NCBI RefSeq assembly: GCF_025060895.1
Contig: NZ_JANZKV010000104.1
Span: forward strand, 1-33,915
Direction: 5' to 3'
Length of the DNA: 33,915 nt
Origin: Stieleria sedimenti
GTDB lineage: Bacteria; Planctomycetota; Planctomycetia; Pirellulales; Pirellulaceae
The notes under the pieces were generated by a model that was not told where the DNA came from, made no database searches, and saw only the letters and a list, made by a program, of their open reading frames with translations. The translations under genes were made by a program, and so were the position numbers. Every line of letters starts with the position of its first letter. Within the stretch, counting starts at the first letter, position 1. This document shows, in pieces, positions 1 to 7,690 of this stretch.

Positions 1-764
1 GGTGATTCCTAGGCGGGTTGCTCCTCCGCAGAGCCCGTCTCCGCTACAGCTGGCTTCGCCATCAGACCGAACAGAACCATCGGACATCGCAGTCATCCCT
101 CAAAAAACCTTCCCCGTGTATCCGAGAGCAGCCACTAAATTCGCGGAAGAACCCCTTTTGTTAAAGAAAAACAACTCGGACCACACGACGCGAGTGACGG
201 GGGAGTCATGCGGCTGTGGATCACTCAATGGGCCACAAGAGATCAAGACGCCTGTCGCACTAAAACGCTGACGACCTTCGGCCAGTAGCTTCAAGAAGCT
301 GGCGGCAGCTTTACGGTTGCGGATTCCTCGCAATTCCGGCCCACCGCGACCGCAGGTCAACCGTCGTAGCTGTCGACAATTCGATGAAGTTTAACGGCAA
401 CGAGCAAGGCCCAAATACGGACAAGCGGAGGAACGCGAAAGACGACAAGACCGGCGATTTCGGATAGAGACTTCAACACAGCCGTACGAATGCGCCTTGA
501 GTCTCGCGAGATAACGGCGACCGCGAGCGGGCCCGGCCAATTTTGGTTTCCAATCGCGATCGCGTCATGCCGGGTTCCGATGCCCGGCATGGTTAGACGC
601 ATCCTCAGAAAAACCATTCATGTAATGCGACCGCTCGACCAGTCTCTGAATCGACAGCGATCAAGTAGAGGTCAACGTATTCAATGTGCCGTACGCCGTA
701 CCCAGGCGTCGCGTACCAGTCGCATTTCGCCCAGTTAAAGGAAGGCCAACCATACGGTAAATTG
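1..764. other. Left-end region without a supported gene
   Basis: No reading frame here shows a recognisable domain, a signal peptide or a convincing start. The open frames (up to about 89 codons) overlap each other on both strands and look like chance frames in GC-rich DNA. Two frames on the minus strand (100-360 and 357-617) abut and could be remnants of a decayed gene, but I recognise no family. The only clear structure is the palindrome at 566-591. Confidence 0.5.
566..591. repeat. Perfect 9-bp inverted repeat (hairpin)
   Basis: CATGCCGGG at 566-574 is the exact reverse complement of CCCGGCATG at 583-591, leaving an 8-nt loop. It lies in the left region without a gene. It resembles the other GC-rich intergenic hairpins of the window in size but shares no sequence with them. 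Role unknown. Confidence 0.6.
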
Positions 765-1085
765 TCAATCAGTATTGAGTCGTCGATTCTTCACGCCGCG
801 AAAAACCATATACACAGAAAGGGCCATCATGCACGGCGCGACACCAAATGCCAGGAATTGCGCAGTGCGTGGGGTGATCGAAAGATGGAACAGGTAGAGT
901 TCTGGGTCATAGGTTGCGTATCGACGGCCGGAAACCATCCGGCGGTTCATCTCGCTGGTTACGTAAACCAATCCTAGTCCAGCAACGACGAATCCGACCA
1001 GCGCAGCCACGGTAGCGACCACAAAGTGCGGCGTCGTGCTCCGACGTTTTGATATCGATTGCGTTGAGGGCTCGTAGGGATTCAC
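765..1085 (-). CDS. Small two-helix membrane protein with N-terminal NPY motif
   Basis: Hypothetical 106-aa inner-membrane protein; I recognise no functional family. The GTG start gives an N-terminus MNPYEPSTQ. An NPYxxP/S opening followed by a basic linker and membrane helices is a layout I know from many small planctomycete proteins, and it recurs at 18323-18727 in this window. Predicted helices lie at about residues 20-43 and 74-96, with a polar 30-residue loop (two basic clusters, NRR and GRR) between them and a basic tail (KNRRLNTD). The gene stands alone, divergent from the DUF1501 gene that starts at 1281. Opposite-strand frames over it have no such regular hydrophobic pattern, which supports this strand. 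Function cannot be assigned. Confidence 0.72.
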   Translation of the reverse strand: MNPYEPSTQSISKRRSTTPHFVVATVAALVGFVVAGLGLVYVTSEMNRRMVSGRRYATYDPELYLFHLSITPRTAQFLAFGVAPCMMALSVYMVFRGVKNRRLNTD

Positions 1086-1280
1086 GAATGCATTTGCTTC
1101 AGTCGGACTACGTCATCGATCACACGGCGGCGGCCAGCGATCACCTGCTTCAAACAACTTGGCTTTGCCGCTCTTTGTGTATCGCATTGGTCGGCCAGGA
1201 TGGCGAAAGTGCAGCCGCGCTGAGTTCATGATACCATATCGGGAGCTCGACCCTGTGCCACCGTTGGGGGAACACCCGTT

Positions 1281-2690
1281 ATGCTTCGATTCACATCCGG
1301 CCAAGCGTTTGCCAATTGCAGCGGTTTTCGACGACGAAGTTTTCTTTGCGCCGGCGCCAGCGGGATCGCAGGGCTGACCCTCCCCGACGTGCTCGCCGCG
1401 GACGCACAATCATCAAGCAGTTCGTCGCGAAAATCGGTCATCATCATTCATCTCGACGGTGGTCCGCCGCAGATGGATTTGATCGATCCCAAACCGGACG
1501 CCCCGTCGGAGTTGCGTAGCCCGTTTGCACCGATCGGGACGAAGGTTCCCGGAGTCGGTCTGACGGAGTTGATGCCACGCTGCGCGGGAATTGCGGACCA
1601 GTTGGTATTTCTGCGGTCGTTGGTTGGGGCGGATGGGAAACACCACGCGTTTCAATGCCAGAGTGGTTACAAGGAAACGGTGCTGCAATCGATCGGCGGC
1701 CGGCCGGCACTGGGCTGCGTCGTCAACCACTTGCTGGGTTCGCCGGAAGATCAGGTGCCCAATTTTGTTGATCTGATGCAGGGGCGGCCATTGGTTCGCA
1801 ACAGCGCGCGGCCCGGATTCTTGGGGCCGAGTGTCAAACCGTTTCGACCGGACATCTCGGATCGATTCAGTCGCGAGCTTGAGGAGGGCATGAAAGGCGA
1901 ATTGGCTCGGTTGGGCGACGGCCACAAAACAGAACTCAAGTTGATCAAGGAGTTGCCGGTCGATCGGATCGATGATCGCCTTGCACTCCTGAAGCGTCTG
2001 GATCAGTTCAATCGTGCGCTCGACGATTCGGGTGAAATGGAAGCGATGGATCATTTCACGAGGCAGGCGTACACGATCTTGACTTCGGGATCATTTGCCG
2101 GTGCGATGGATTTGGACCAGGAAGATCCCCGCGTGATCGAACACTACACGCCAAAGTTGCCCGCCGGCGGAACACAGTCCTACACCAGCGAAGGCCCCGA
2201 GGCGGCGCTGAAGTTCCTGCTGGCGCGGCGGTTGGTCGAAGCCGGCGTGCGTGTCGTCAGCATTTCGCTCAGCGATTTCGATACCCACTCGGACAACAAC
2301 GATCGGATGAAACAACTCGGTCCACTGTTCGACTTCGGGTTTCACGCCTTGGTCACGGATCTGCAGTCGCGCGGCATGCTGGACGACGTCACCGTGCTGG
2401 CTTGGGGCGAGTTCGGTCGCACACCGAAGATCAACGCCAAGGGCGGACGCGATCACTGGCCTCGGCTGTCGATGGGGATGATGGCTGGAGGCGGCATGCC
2501 CGGCGGCGTCGTTCTGGGACAAACCGACAAGGTCGCCGGTGAAGCGACCGATCGACCGGTCGACTACACCGACATCGTCGCAACGCTTTATCACCAGTTG
2601 GGCATCGATCCCGGACGCATGATTCACGATCGATCCGGCCGCCCCCATGTTCTGATGGATCACGGCGAAGTGATCCGCGAGTTGATCTAG
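1281..2690 (+). CDS. DUF1501 domain protein, twin-arginine exported
   Basis: Exported protein of the DUF1501 family, which has an alkaline-phosphatase/sulfatase-like fold but no established reaction. It is 469 aa, the usual family length. The N-terminus has a twin-arginine-like signal (FRRRSFLCAGASGIAGL, residues 16-32). Family hallmarks are visible: IIIHLDGGPPQMDLIDPK at 54-71 (metal-site region), GADGKHHAFQCQSGY at about 116-130, and GEFGRTPKINAKGGRDHWP at 376-394, then a glycine/methionine-rich stretch. The ATG at 1281 is preceded by GGGGGAA, a plausible ribosome site. In planctomycetes such proteins normally sit beside a DUF1549/DUF1553 cytochrome protein. Here that partner is absent and the next gene is an FAD oxidoreductase. 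A hairpin repeat begins 5 nt after the stop codon. Confidence 0.93.
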   Translation: MLRFTSGQAFANCSGFRRRSFLCAGASGIAGLTLPDVLAADAQSSSSSSRKSVIIIHLDGGPPQMDLIDPKPDAPSELRSPFAPIGTKVPGVGLTELMPRCAGIADQLVFLRSLVGADGKHHAFQCQSGYKETVLQSIGGRPALGCVVNHLLGSPEDQVPNFVDLMQGRPLVRNSARPGFLGPSVKPFRPDISDRFSRELEEGMKGELARLGDGHKTELKLIKELPVDRIDDRLALLKRLDQFNRALDDSGEMEAMDHFTRQAYTILTSGSFAGAMDLDQEDPRVIEHYTPKLPAGGTQSYTSEGPEAALKFLLARRLVEAGVRVVSISLSDFDTHSDNNDRMKQLGPLFDFGFHALVTDLQSRGMLDDVTVLAWGEFGRTPKINAKGGRDHWPRLSMGMMAGGGMPGGVVLGQTDKVAGEATDRPVDYTDIVATLYHQLGIDPGRMIHDRSGRPHVLMDHGEVIRELI

Positions 2691-2695
2691 ATATC

Positions 2696-2751
2696 AGTGG
2701 GATAGGCTTCCAGCCTGTCGACGCTCGACGAGCCTGGAAGCCTATCCCACT
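2696..2751. repeat. Inverted REP doublet (type A), strong hairpin
   Basis: Two copies of the type-A hairpin repeat face each other: AGTGGGATAGGCTTCCAG at 2696-2713 and its exact reverse complement at 2734-2751. The 20-nt loop contains its own short palindrome (GTCGA/TCGAC, 2717-2729). The left copy is complete (2696-2719: GTGG head, stem G-ATAGGCT, loop TCC, AGCCTGT-C). The right copy has a broken own stem. It starts 5 nt after the DUF1501 stop and ends 57 nt before the FAD gene. It could stop transcription or protect mRNA ends, but no T tract follows, so a classical intrinsic terminator is not supported. Confidence 0.85.
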
Positions 2752-2808
2752 GTGACGATCCAACACTTCTTTCCTATCGACTGCTTAATCGACAAAGGTT
2801 TTTGCGCG

Positions 2809-5469
2809 ATGCGTTTTGTCTTGGCTCTCTTGATCGGTTTGTTCGTTTCCATTCCCAATGCCAAGACAGCGAACGAGATGGACGCCGACGTGTTGATCGT
2901 CGGCGGGACCGAATCGGGCTGGGCGGCGGCGATCCAAGCCGCACGATTGGGGATCAAGAAAATCGTCATCGTGCACGACGGACGCTGGCTGGGCGGTCAA
3001 TTCACCGAGCAAGCACTGGCTTGTGTCGATGAAAACAAGGGCGTCGGCAAAGTCGGCTGGGGCGTGGACTGGCATCCGATGAAGCGTTCTTTCCACCGCT
3101 TCGGTCTGTTCAAAGAGTTGATGGATGGGATCGAGGCGTTCAACACGGCAAAGTATGGTTCCCCGATGCCGGGGTTGCCCCATCACGGGCCGTCGACGTT
3201 TCGCCCGGCGGAAGCGGAGGCCATCTTTCGCGAAATGTTGCGTCCCTATTTGCAGACCGGCCAAGTGGTGCTGGTGACCGATCGCTATCCGGTCAAAGCC
3301 GACGTCGATCGGTCGGCGGAAATTCCCAAGTTGACGGGTTTGTGGTTTTCCCTTGTCGATGGTTCCGAAGCGGATTTGCACGTCCGTGCGAAGATCACCA
3401 TCGACGCTTCGGATTGGGGCGATGCGATCCAAGTGTCAGGGGCCGCGTTCGAATACGGCCCGGATCCGCCGTCACGTTACGGCGAGCCGAGCGCTCCGGA
3501 GAACGCGCCGACCAATGAAATGAACCCGATCACCTGGGCGATGATCGTTGCGGAATCCGATCAGGAGACACCGATCGCAAAGCCACCGCGTTTCGACGAT
3601 CGGAACTATCCCCGCGCCACGCATTTCAGTTTGAACGAATTTCGCGACCTGGATTGGGACGTCAAGAAAGTGGGACTGGGCGCCATCCGGCATTGGCCCG
3701 ATGCCGGTGAGACTTCGAAGCGGCAGTTGACCGTCTACTCGGTTCGCCGCATCGTCGAAGGCCGAACCAGTCGCGACGGGAAAACCGCGATCCTGCTCAA
3801 CTACATGAACGGCCAGGATTATCCGCTGGAACGATTGCCGGCCCACGTCGCCGATGCACTCGACGCCACCGAACCCGACGCGTCACAGAAGAACATCGTG
3901 ATTCTGTCGCGGGCACAGCGTGAGATCATCTTTCGCGATGCCAAACAACACGCACTCGGTGTGCTGTATCACCTGCAGAACTTTGTTCATGATCGCGCGC
4001 CCGACCAAACCAACTCGTTTCGTCGGTTTCATCTGAGCGACGAATTCGGAACACCAGACAGGTTGCCGCCCAAGCCCTACATCCGCGAATCGCTGCGTTT
4101 GAAAGCGATGTACATGATGCGTGAGCAAGATGGTCGTAATCGTGACGGCGAAACGAAAACCAAGGCGACCCCACGTTTTGCCGCCGTGATGTATCCCGAC
4201 GGTTTGTTTGCCTGGCAATTTCACTACGACTTTCACCGCACCGGGCGGACGTATTTGATCAGCGAAAATGCTGGCGGGAAAGGAAATCAGGGACCTTGGA
4301 TTGATTATCACAAACCGCTGCGACACACCAATTTCTTGAGTGACCGCAGCGTGTTTCCGCTGCGCAGTTTGGTTCCCGAACGATTCGACGGGCTATTGGG
4401 GGCGCAGGGCAATCTTGGGTTCAGCAGCATCGTCAGCGCCGCAATCCGATTGCATGATCAACGAATTCACATCGGTCAGGCGGCTGGTGCGACGGCCGCG
4501 GTCGCACTCGATGCTGGTGTTTCGCCACGACAGATCCCGTACGATCGAGCGCTACTGGAATCCGTTCGACACGGGCTGTGCGGCCAAGTCGACACCGCGA
4601 CTCCGATTCTGCTGTGGCCGTTTCGCGACTTGGATTCGGCGCATCCGGCATTTGTCGCGATCAACCGATTGGCAGCACTGGGACTGCTTCCCCTGGGCAT
4701 TCGCGACGTCGACTTTCGGCCCGACGATCCGGCGAGCGCAGACTGGATTGCCGAGGTCGTGGCCAAGGTCGAAGGGGCGTCGCTGCCGACGGAGTGGACA
4801 TCGGGGACACGCGGTGAGTTTTGTCAGGTCTGGTGGACGGTGATTCAACAGCAGGGCTGGGAGGGGTGGGCATTCCAACGTCTCAGCCTGGAAGACGCCG
4901 ACGACGATGGGATTGCCGATCCGGACGATGCCTTGTTGTTCACGCCCAACGAACCGATCCGGTTTGAAATCGAGCGTCGTGTGCTGTCTGCCGATCGAGA
5001 TGGTGTGCCGGACAAAACAAGCGTACCGACACAGTCGTTTAATTTTTGCGGCCCCGGTGTCGCTGCGGGCGACGGGTTCGTTGCCGACCATGGGCAACGT
5101 TTTGATCGCGAGCGGGGACACGGATGGACGGAAGATCTGAGCCAAAACCATCGCAAACGCAATCGGATCGATGGACCGGGCGACTCGTTTGTGTTCACTC
5201 GCGAAACGGCCACCTGGGAGTGTCGTGTTTCCAGTGGGCGTTACCGCATCCGCCTCTGCGTCGGAGATTCGGGGCACGAACAGTCGTCGCAATCGGTGTC
5301 CGTCGAAGGGGATCTCTTGATCGACCGGGTCAGCACGCCCGAGGGCGAGTTCATTGAAGTCACAGGCGAGGTTTCGGTCCACGACGGACGGTTGACCGTT
5401 GACATCGGTTCCGGCGCCGAGGGTTCCAATACCTGCCTAAATTGGCTGCAAATCGAAGGGCCGCTTTAG
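2809..5469 (+). CDS. Exported FAD-dependent oxidoreductase with C-terminal binding domain
   Basis: Predicted secreted flavoprotein of the FAD-dependent oxidoreductase family (PF12831-like), 886 aa; substrate unknown. I chose ATG 2809 over the in-frame GTG at 2752 because it gives a good Sec signal (MRFVLALLIGLFVSIPNAKT) and the GTG lies at the edge of the hairpin repeat. The dinucleotide-binding segment is at 27-48 (ADVLIVGGTESGWAAAIQAA), followed by a WLGGQFTEQALACVDEN motif typical of the family. After the catalytic part comes an Asp-rich, calcium-binding-like stretch (DADDDGIADPDD, about 695-706). A C-terminal beta-rich domain (about 755-886) begins FNFCGPG and contains GHGW, resembling the malectin/galactose-binding modules of secreted carbohydrate enzymes. 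The tail assignment is inference. The context (sulfatase downstream) suits work on extracellular polysaccharide. Confidence 0.88.
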   Translation: MRFVLALLIGLFVSIPNAKTANEMDADVLIVGGTESGWAAAIQAARLGIKKIVIVHDGRWLGGQFTEQALACVDENKGVGKVGWGVDWHPMKRSFHRFGLFKELMDGIEAFNTAKYGSPMPGLPHHGPSTFRPAEAEAIFREMLRPYLQTGQVVLVTDRYPVKADVDRSAEIPKLTGLWFSLVDGSEADLHVRAKITIDASDWGDAIQVSGAAFEYGPDPPSRYGEPSAPENAPTNEMNPITWAMIVAESDQETPIAKPPRFDDRNYPRATHFSLNEFRDLDWDVKKVGLGAIRHWPDAGETSKRQLTVYSVRRIVEGRTSRDGKTAILLNYMNGQDYPLERLPAHVADALDATEPDASQKNIVILSRAQREIIFRDAKQHALGVLYHLQNFVHDRAPDQTNSFRRFHLSDEFGTPDRLPPKPYIRESLRLKAMYMMREQDGRNRDGETKTKATPRFAAVMYPDGLFAWQFHYDFHRTGRTYLISENAGGKGNQGPWIDYHKPLRHTNFLSDRSVFPLRSLVPERFDGLLGAQGNLGFSSIVSAAIRLHDQRIHIGQAAGATAAVALDAGVSPRQIPYDRALLESVRHGLCGQVDTATPILLWPFRDLDSAHPAFVAINRLAALGLLPLGIRDVDFRPDDPASADWIAEVVAKVEGASLPTEWTSGTRGEFCQVWWTVIQQQGWEGWAFQRLSLEDADDDGIADPDDALLFTPNEPIRFEIERRVLSADRDGVPDKTSVPTQSFNFCGPGVAAGDGFVADHGQRFDRERGHGWTEDLSQNHRKRNRIDGPGDSFVFTRETATWECRVSSGRYRIRLCVGDSGHEQSSQSVSVEGDLLIDRVSTPEGEFIEVTGEVSVHDGRLTVDIGSGAEGSNTCLNWLQIEGPL

Positions 5470-5501
5470 CAACGAGCGGAATAGAAGTGCCGGCCTCTTG
5501 A

Positions 5502-5525
5502 AGTGGGATAGGCTTCCAGCCTGTC
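5502..5525 (+). repeat. REP-like hairpin, type A
   Basis: Complete type-A copy: AGTGG head, stem G-ATAGGCT, triloop TCC, AGCCTGT-C. It lies 32 nt after the FAD oxidoreductase stop, in the same orientation as that gene. Confidence 0.8.
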
Positions 5526-5566
5526 TGGTCCGCCTCGACGATCCCTGTAAGTGCGCTGTCGGTTTT

Positions 5567-5662
5567 GTGAGCCGTGGCGCGTAAGCGGCCGGGCACGGCG
5601 ACGTTGCCCGAGGCCTGACGGCCAGCGGCTCACCATTGACTCAGCAGATCCGGACTAAATCG
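5567..5662 (+). repeat. Type-E composite palindromic repeat
   Basis: A roughly 67-bp palindromic core (5567-5633) bounded by GTGAGCCG-TGGC and GCCAGCGGCTCAC, with an inner stem GGCC-GGGCA/TGCCC-GA-GGCC. It is followed by a conserved flank (ATTGACTCAGCAGATCC then ACTAAATCG). The same core and flank recur in reverse at 27421-27517, and the window ends inside a third copy (33875-33915). No open reading frame is involved. Confidence 0.75.
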
Positions 5663-5767
5663 CCAGCCCACAAGCAGGATTCACCTCGCGCTCCAGTGAC
5701 ACAAACCAGTTACAATTGATGCTCAACGATTCACTTTGATCCTCTCCCTCCACAGACATCCCCTGTC

Positions 5768-7315
5768 ATGAAGTCTCTTTGCACGTTCTTGGTGGTCGCC
5801 GCCGGATGGGTCGCCCTGCCGAATTTCTCCGTCGCCGCGGAGCAACCCAACATCATGGTCTTTCTGGTCGATGACATGGGAATGATGGACACGTCCGTTC
5901 CCTTTTTGACCGATGAAGCGGGAAATCCGAAACGCTACCCTCTCAACGACTATTACCGCACTCCTGCGATGGAACGGTTGGCCGCGCAAGGCATTCGGTT
6001 CAACCAGTTTTACGCGATGAGTGTTTGTTCGCCGACGCGGGTGAGCATCATGACCGGGCAGAATGCGGCTCGGCACCGGACGACCAACTGGATCAACCCG
6101 CGGCAGGACAATGCGGGCAAGAATGGCGCACCGAATTGGAATTGGGCAGGACTGAAAGAAGGCGACGTGACGTTGCCGGACGTGCTGCGGGGGCGTGGTT
6201 ACACCACGATTCACGTCGGCAAGGGACACTTCGGACCGGAAGGACACGAGGGGGCCGAACCGCTGAATTTGGGGTTTGACGTCAACGTGGCCGGTGCCGC
6301 GTTTGGTGCCCCGGGCAGCTATTACGCGGAAAAGAATTATGGTGCGGGAACCAAACGCGCCCACCACGCGGTCCCCGGACTGGAAAAGTACCACGGCAGC
6401 GACACTTTCTTGACCGAAGCGCTGACGATCGAAGCCAAGCAACGCGTGACCGAAACGGTGGACCAGGACAAGCCGTTCTATTTGTATTTCTCGCACTACG
6501 CGGTCCATGCCCCGTTCGATTCCGACCCGCGTTTTGCCGACCACTACAAGGACTCCGGCAAACCCGCCAACGCGCAGGCCTTTGCCACGTTGATCGAAGG
6601 CATGGACAAATCGCTCGGCGACATGTTGGACCACCTCAACGAGCTCGGTGTCGCCGAAAACACGCTGGTGTTTTTCTTGGGGGACAACGGCAGCGACGCG
6701 CCGCTGGGGCATCAGCACGAGGTCGCTTGTGCCGCACCGCTGCGTGGAAAGAAAGGGGCGCACTACGATGGCGGCATGCGTGTGCCGTTGATCGCCGCGT
6801 GGGCAAAGCCGAATCCGGACAACACGCTGCAGCAATCCCTTTCGATCCCCGCCGGCGCGATCCAACACCAAGTCGCTTCGGTCGAGGACTTGTTCCCGAC
6901 GTTGACGCAGCTCACCGCAGCCGACGTCCCGGAAAGTCACGTCGTCGACGGGGCACCGTTGCAAACGCTGCTGACCGGACAAACCGACGCCGATCGCCCG
7001 CAGCAATTCTTGATGCACTATCCGCACGGGCCGCACCGCAGCAACTACTTTACCGTGTGGCGTGACGGGGACTGGAAAGTCATCTATCACGCGTTGCCGG
7101 AAACGAAGACCACCGGCGGCTTCCTTCAGTTCAGCGACGGGAACTACGAGCTGTTCAACCTGGCCGACGATCCGTTTGAGTCGACCAATCTGGCCAAGTC
7201 TCGGCCCCAGGTGCTCCAACGCATGATGCAAGGCTTGATCGAGGCGCTCCAGCAGCACGACGCGGTCTACCCGGTCGATGACGCGGGCAACGCGGTGGTT
7301 CCGCAATTGCCGTAG
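5768..7315 (+). CDS. Secreted type I sulfatase (arylsulfatase family)
   Basis: Sulfate ester hydrolase of the alkaline-phosphatase superfamily, 515 aa, a normal length. A Sec signal (residues 1-24, cleavage likely after SVAA) sends it across the membrane. The sulfatase signature CSPTR (Cys87-Arg91, within SVCSPTRVSIMTGQNAARH) marks Cys87 for conversion to formylglycine. Metal ligands include Asp35-Asp36 (FLVDDMG) and the DNG of FLGDNGSD near 306-308. HVGKGHFG and DNGSD are typical family blocks. The formylglycine-generating enzyme is not in the window. Substrate cannot be told from sequence; with neighbouring esterases, sulfated polysaccharide is a reasonable guess. No Shine-Dalgarno is evident. 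A large open frame on the opposite strand is a compositional shadow. Confidence 0.95.
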   Translation: MKSLCTFLVVAAGWVALPNFSVAAEQPNIMVFLVDDMGMMDTSVPFLTDEAGNPKRYPLNDYYRTPAMERLAAQGIRFNQFYAMSVCSPTRVSIMTGQNAARHRTTNWINPRQDNAGKNGAPNWNWAGLKEGDVTLPDVLRGRGYTTIHVGKGHFGPEGHEGAEPLNLGFDVNVAGAAFGAPGSYYAEKNYGAGTKRAHHAVPGLEKYHGSDTFLTEALTIEAKQRVTETVDQDKPFYLYFSHYAVHAPFDSDPRFADHYKDSGKPANAQAFATLIEGMDKSLGDMLDHLNELGVAENTLVFFLGDNGSDAPLGHQHEVACAAPLRGKKGAHYDGGMRVPLIAAWAKPNPDNTLQQSLSIPAGAIQHQVASVEDLFPTLTQLTAADVPESHVVDGAPLQTLLTGQTDADRPQQFLMHYPHGPHRSNYFTVWRDGDWKVIYHALPETKTTGGFLQFSDGNYELFNLADDPFESTNLAKSRPQVLQRMMQGLIEALQQHDAVYPVDDAGNAVVPQLP

Positions 7316-7373
7316 TGCGTTTGTGTTCGCGTCCTGCGCTTGTGGTGGACCAGGTCGGCGGAATGGTTTGAGG

Positions 7374-7466
7374 TGGCAGAATAATATGGGGCAGAATGAT
7401 GTTCGGATCGCGGTGGCTGAGTCAGACGGCTATCTCATCATTCTGCCAGCCCATTGTTCTGCCAGT
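7374..7466. repeat. Imperfect inverted repeat around GGCAGAAT motifs
   Basis: The left arm TGGCAGAATAATATGGGGCAGAATGATG is split here as TGGCAGAATAAT (7374-) and GGGGCAGAATGATG. It is mirrored on the right by CATCATTCTGCC and ATTGTTCTGCCAG (7436-7466), with a few mismatches. Each arm therefore carries two GGCAGAAT units. It lies between the sulfatase and the convergent esterase. No protein is encoded. Confidence 0.55.
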
Positions 7467-7535
7467 CCCGGTGCGACGTGGAGAATCGCAAGCTGGAAGC
7501 TTACCGGCCTGTCGATTTGATCCGATCACACATGG

Positions 7536-7619
7536 GATCAGCCGTTTCGCGCGAGCGTACGGGCCTGTAGCACGAAGAAAACACACCAGGGCCCGTAGGC
7601 TCGCGTCAAACGGCTGATT
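7536..7619. repeat. Long imperfect inverted repeat (about 32-bp arms)
   Basis: GATCAGCCGTTTCGCGCGAG then CGTACGGGCCTG (7536-7567) is mirrored by CAGGGCCCGTAGGCTCGCG then TCAAACGGCTGATT (7587-7619), with a handful of mismatches and a 19-nt loop. The flanks (TCGATTT/AAATCGA plus GGCCTG/CAGGCC) extend the symmetry. It is distinct in sequence from the REP-like families. Confidence 0.7.
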
Positions 7620-7649
7620 AAATCGACAGGCCGTCACGCCGCTGGGGGT

Positions 7650-7690
7650 CGCAAGCTGGAAGCTTACGCCACTGGGGGGCTTACGCCACT
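7650..7690 (-). repeat. REP-like hairpin type B, one full and one truncated copy, overlapping a stop codon
   Basis: On the minus strand a truncated copy (AGTGGCGTAAGC, 7690-7679) is followed by a complete one (7673-7650: AGTGG head, C-GTAAGCT, TCC, AGCTTGC-G). The TAA stop of the esterase gene (7681-7683) is the TAA inside GTGGCGTAAGC of the truncated copy, so the repeat provides the last codons GTG GCG and the stop. Confidence 0.82.

Larger units (their letters stand above)
7316..7680. other. Repeat-filled intergenic region between convergent genes
   Basis: 365 bp without a credible gene, lying between sulfatase and esterase 3' ends. It holds the GGCAGAAT inverted repeat (7374-7466), a partial type-B hairpin (7487-7507), a long inverted repeat (7536-7619) and type-B copies (7650-7673 and 7679-7690) that run into the esterase stop codon. 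Small open frames here are just repeats read through. Confidence 0.7.

Noticed and set aside
100-617. Two abutting minus-strand frames of 86 codons as a decayed gene
   Set aside because: No family is recognisable and plus-strand frames cover the same DNA equally well. Left as region without a supported gene.
2696-2751. Hairpin as a classical intrinsic terminator
   Set aside because: No run of T follows either arm; the stem is better explained as two facing repeat copies.
5723-7306. 527-codon open frame on the minus strand over the sulfatase
   Set aside because: It lies exactly opposite a sulfatase with all signature motifs, has Arg/His/Val-rich composition typical of a reverse-strand frame in GC-rich DNA, and no domain is recognisable.
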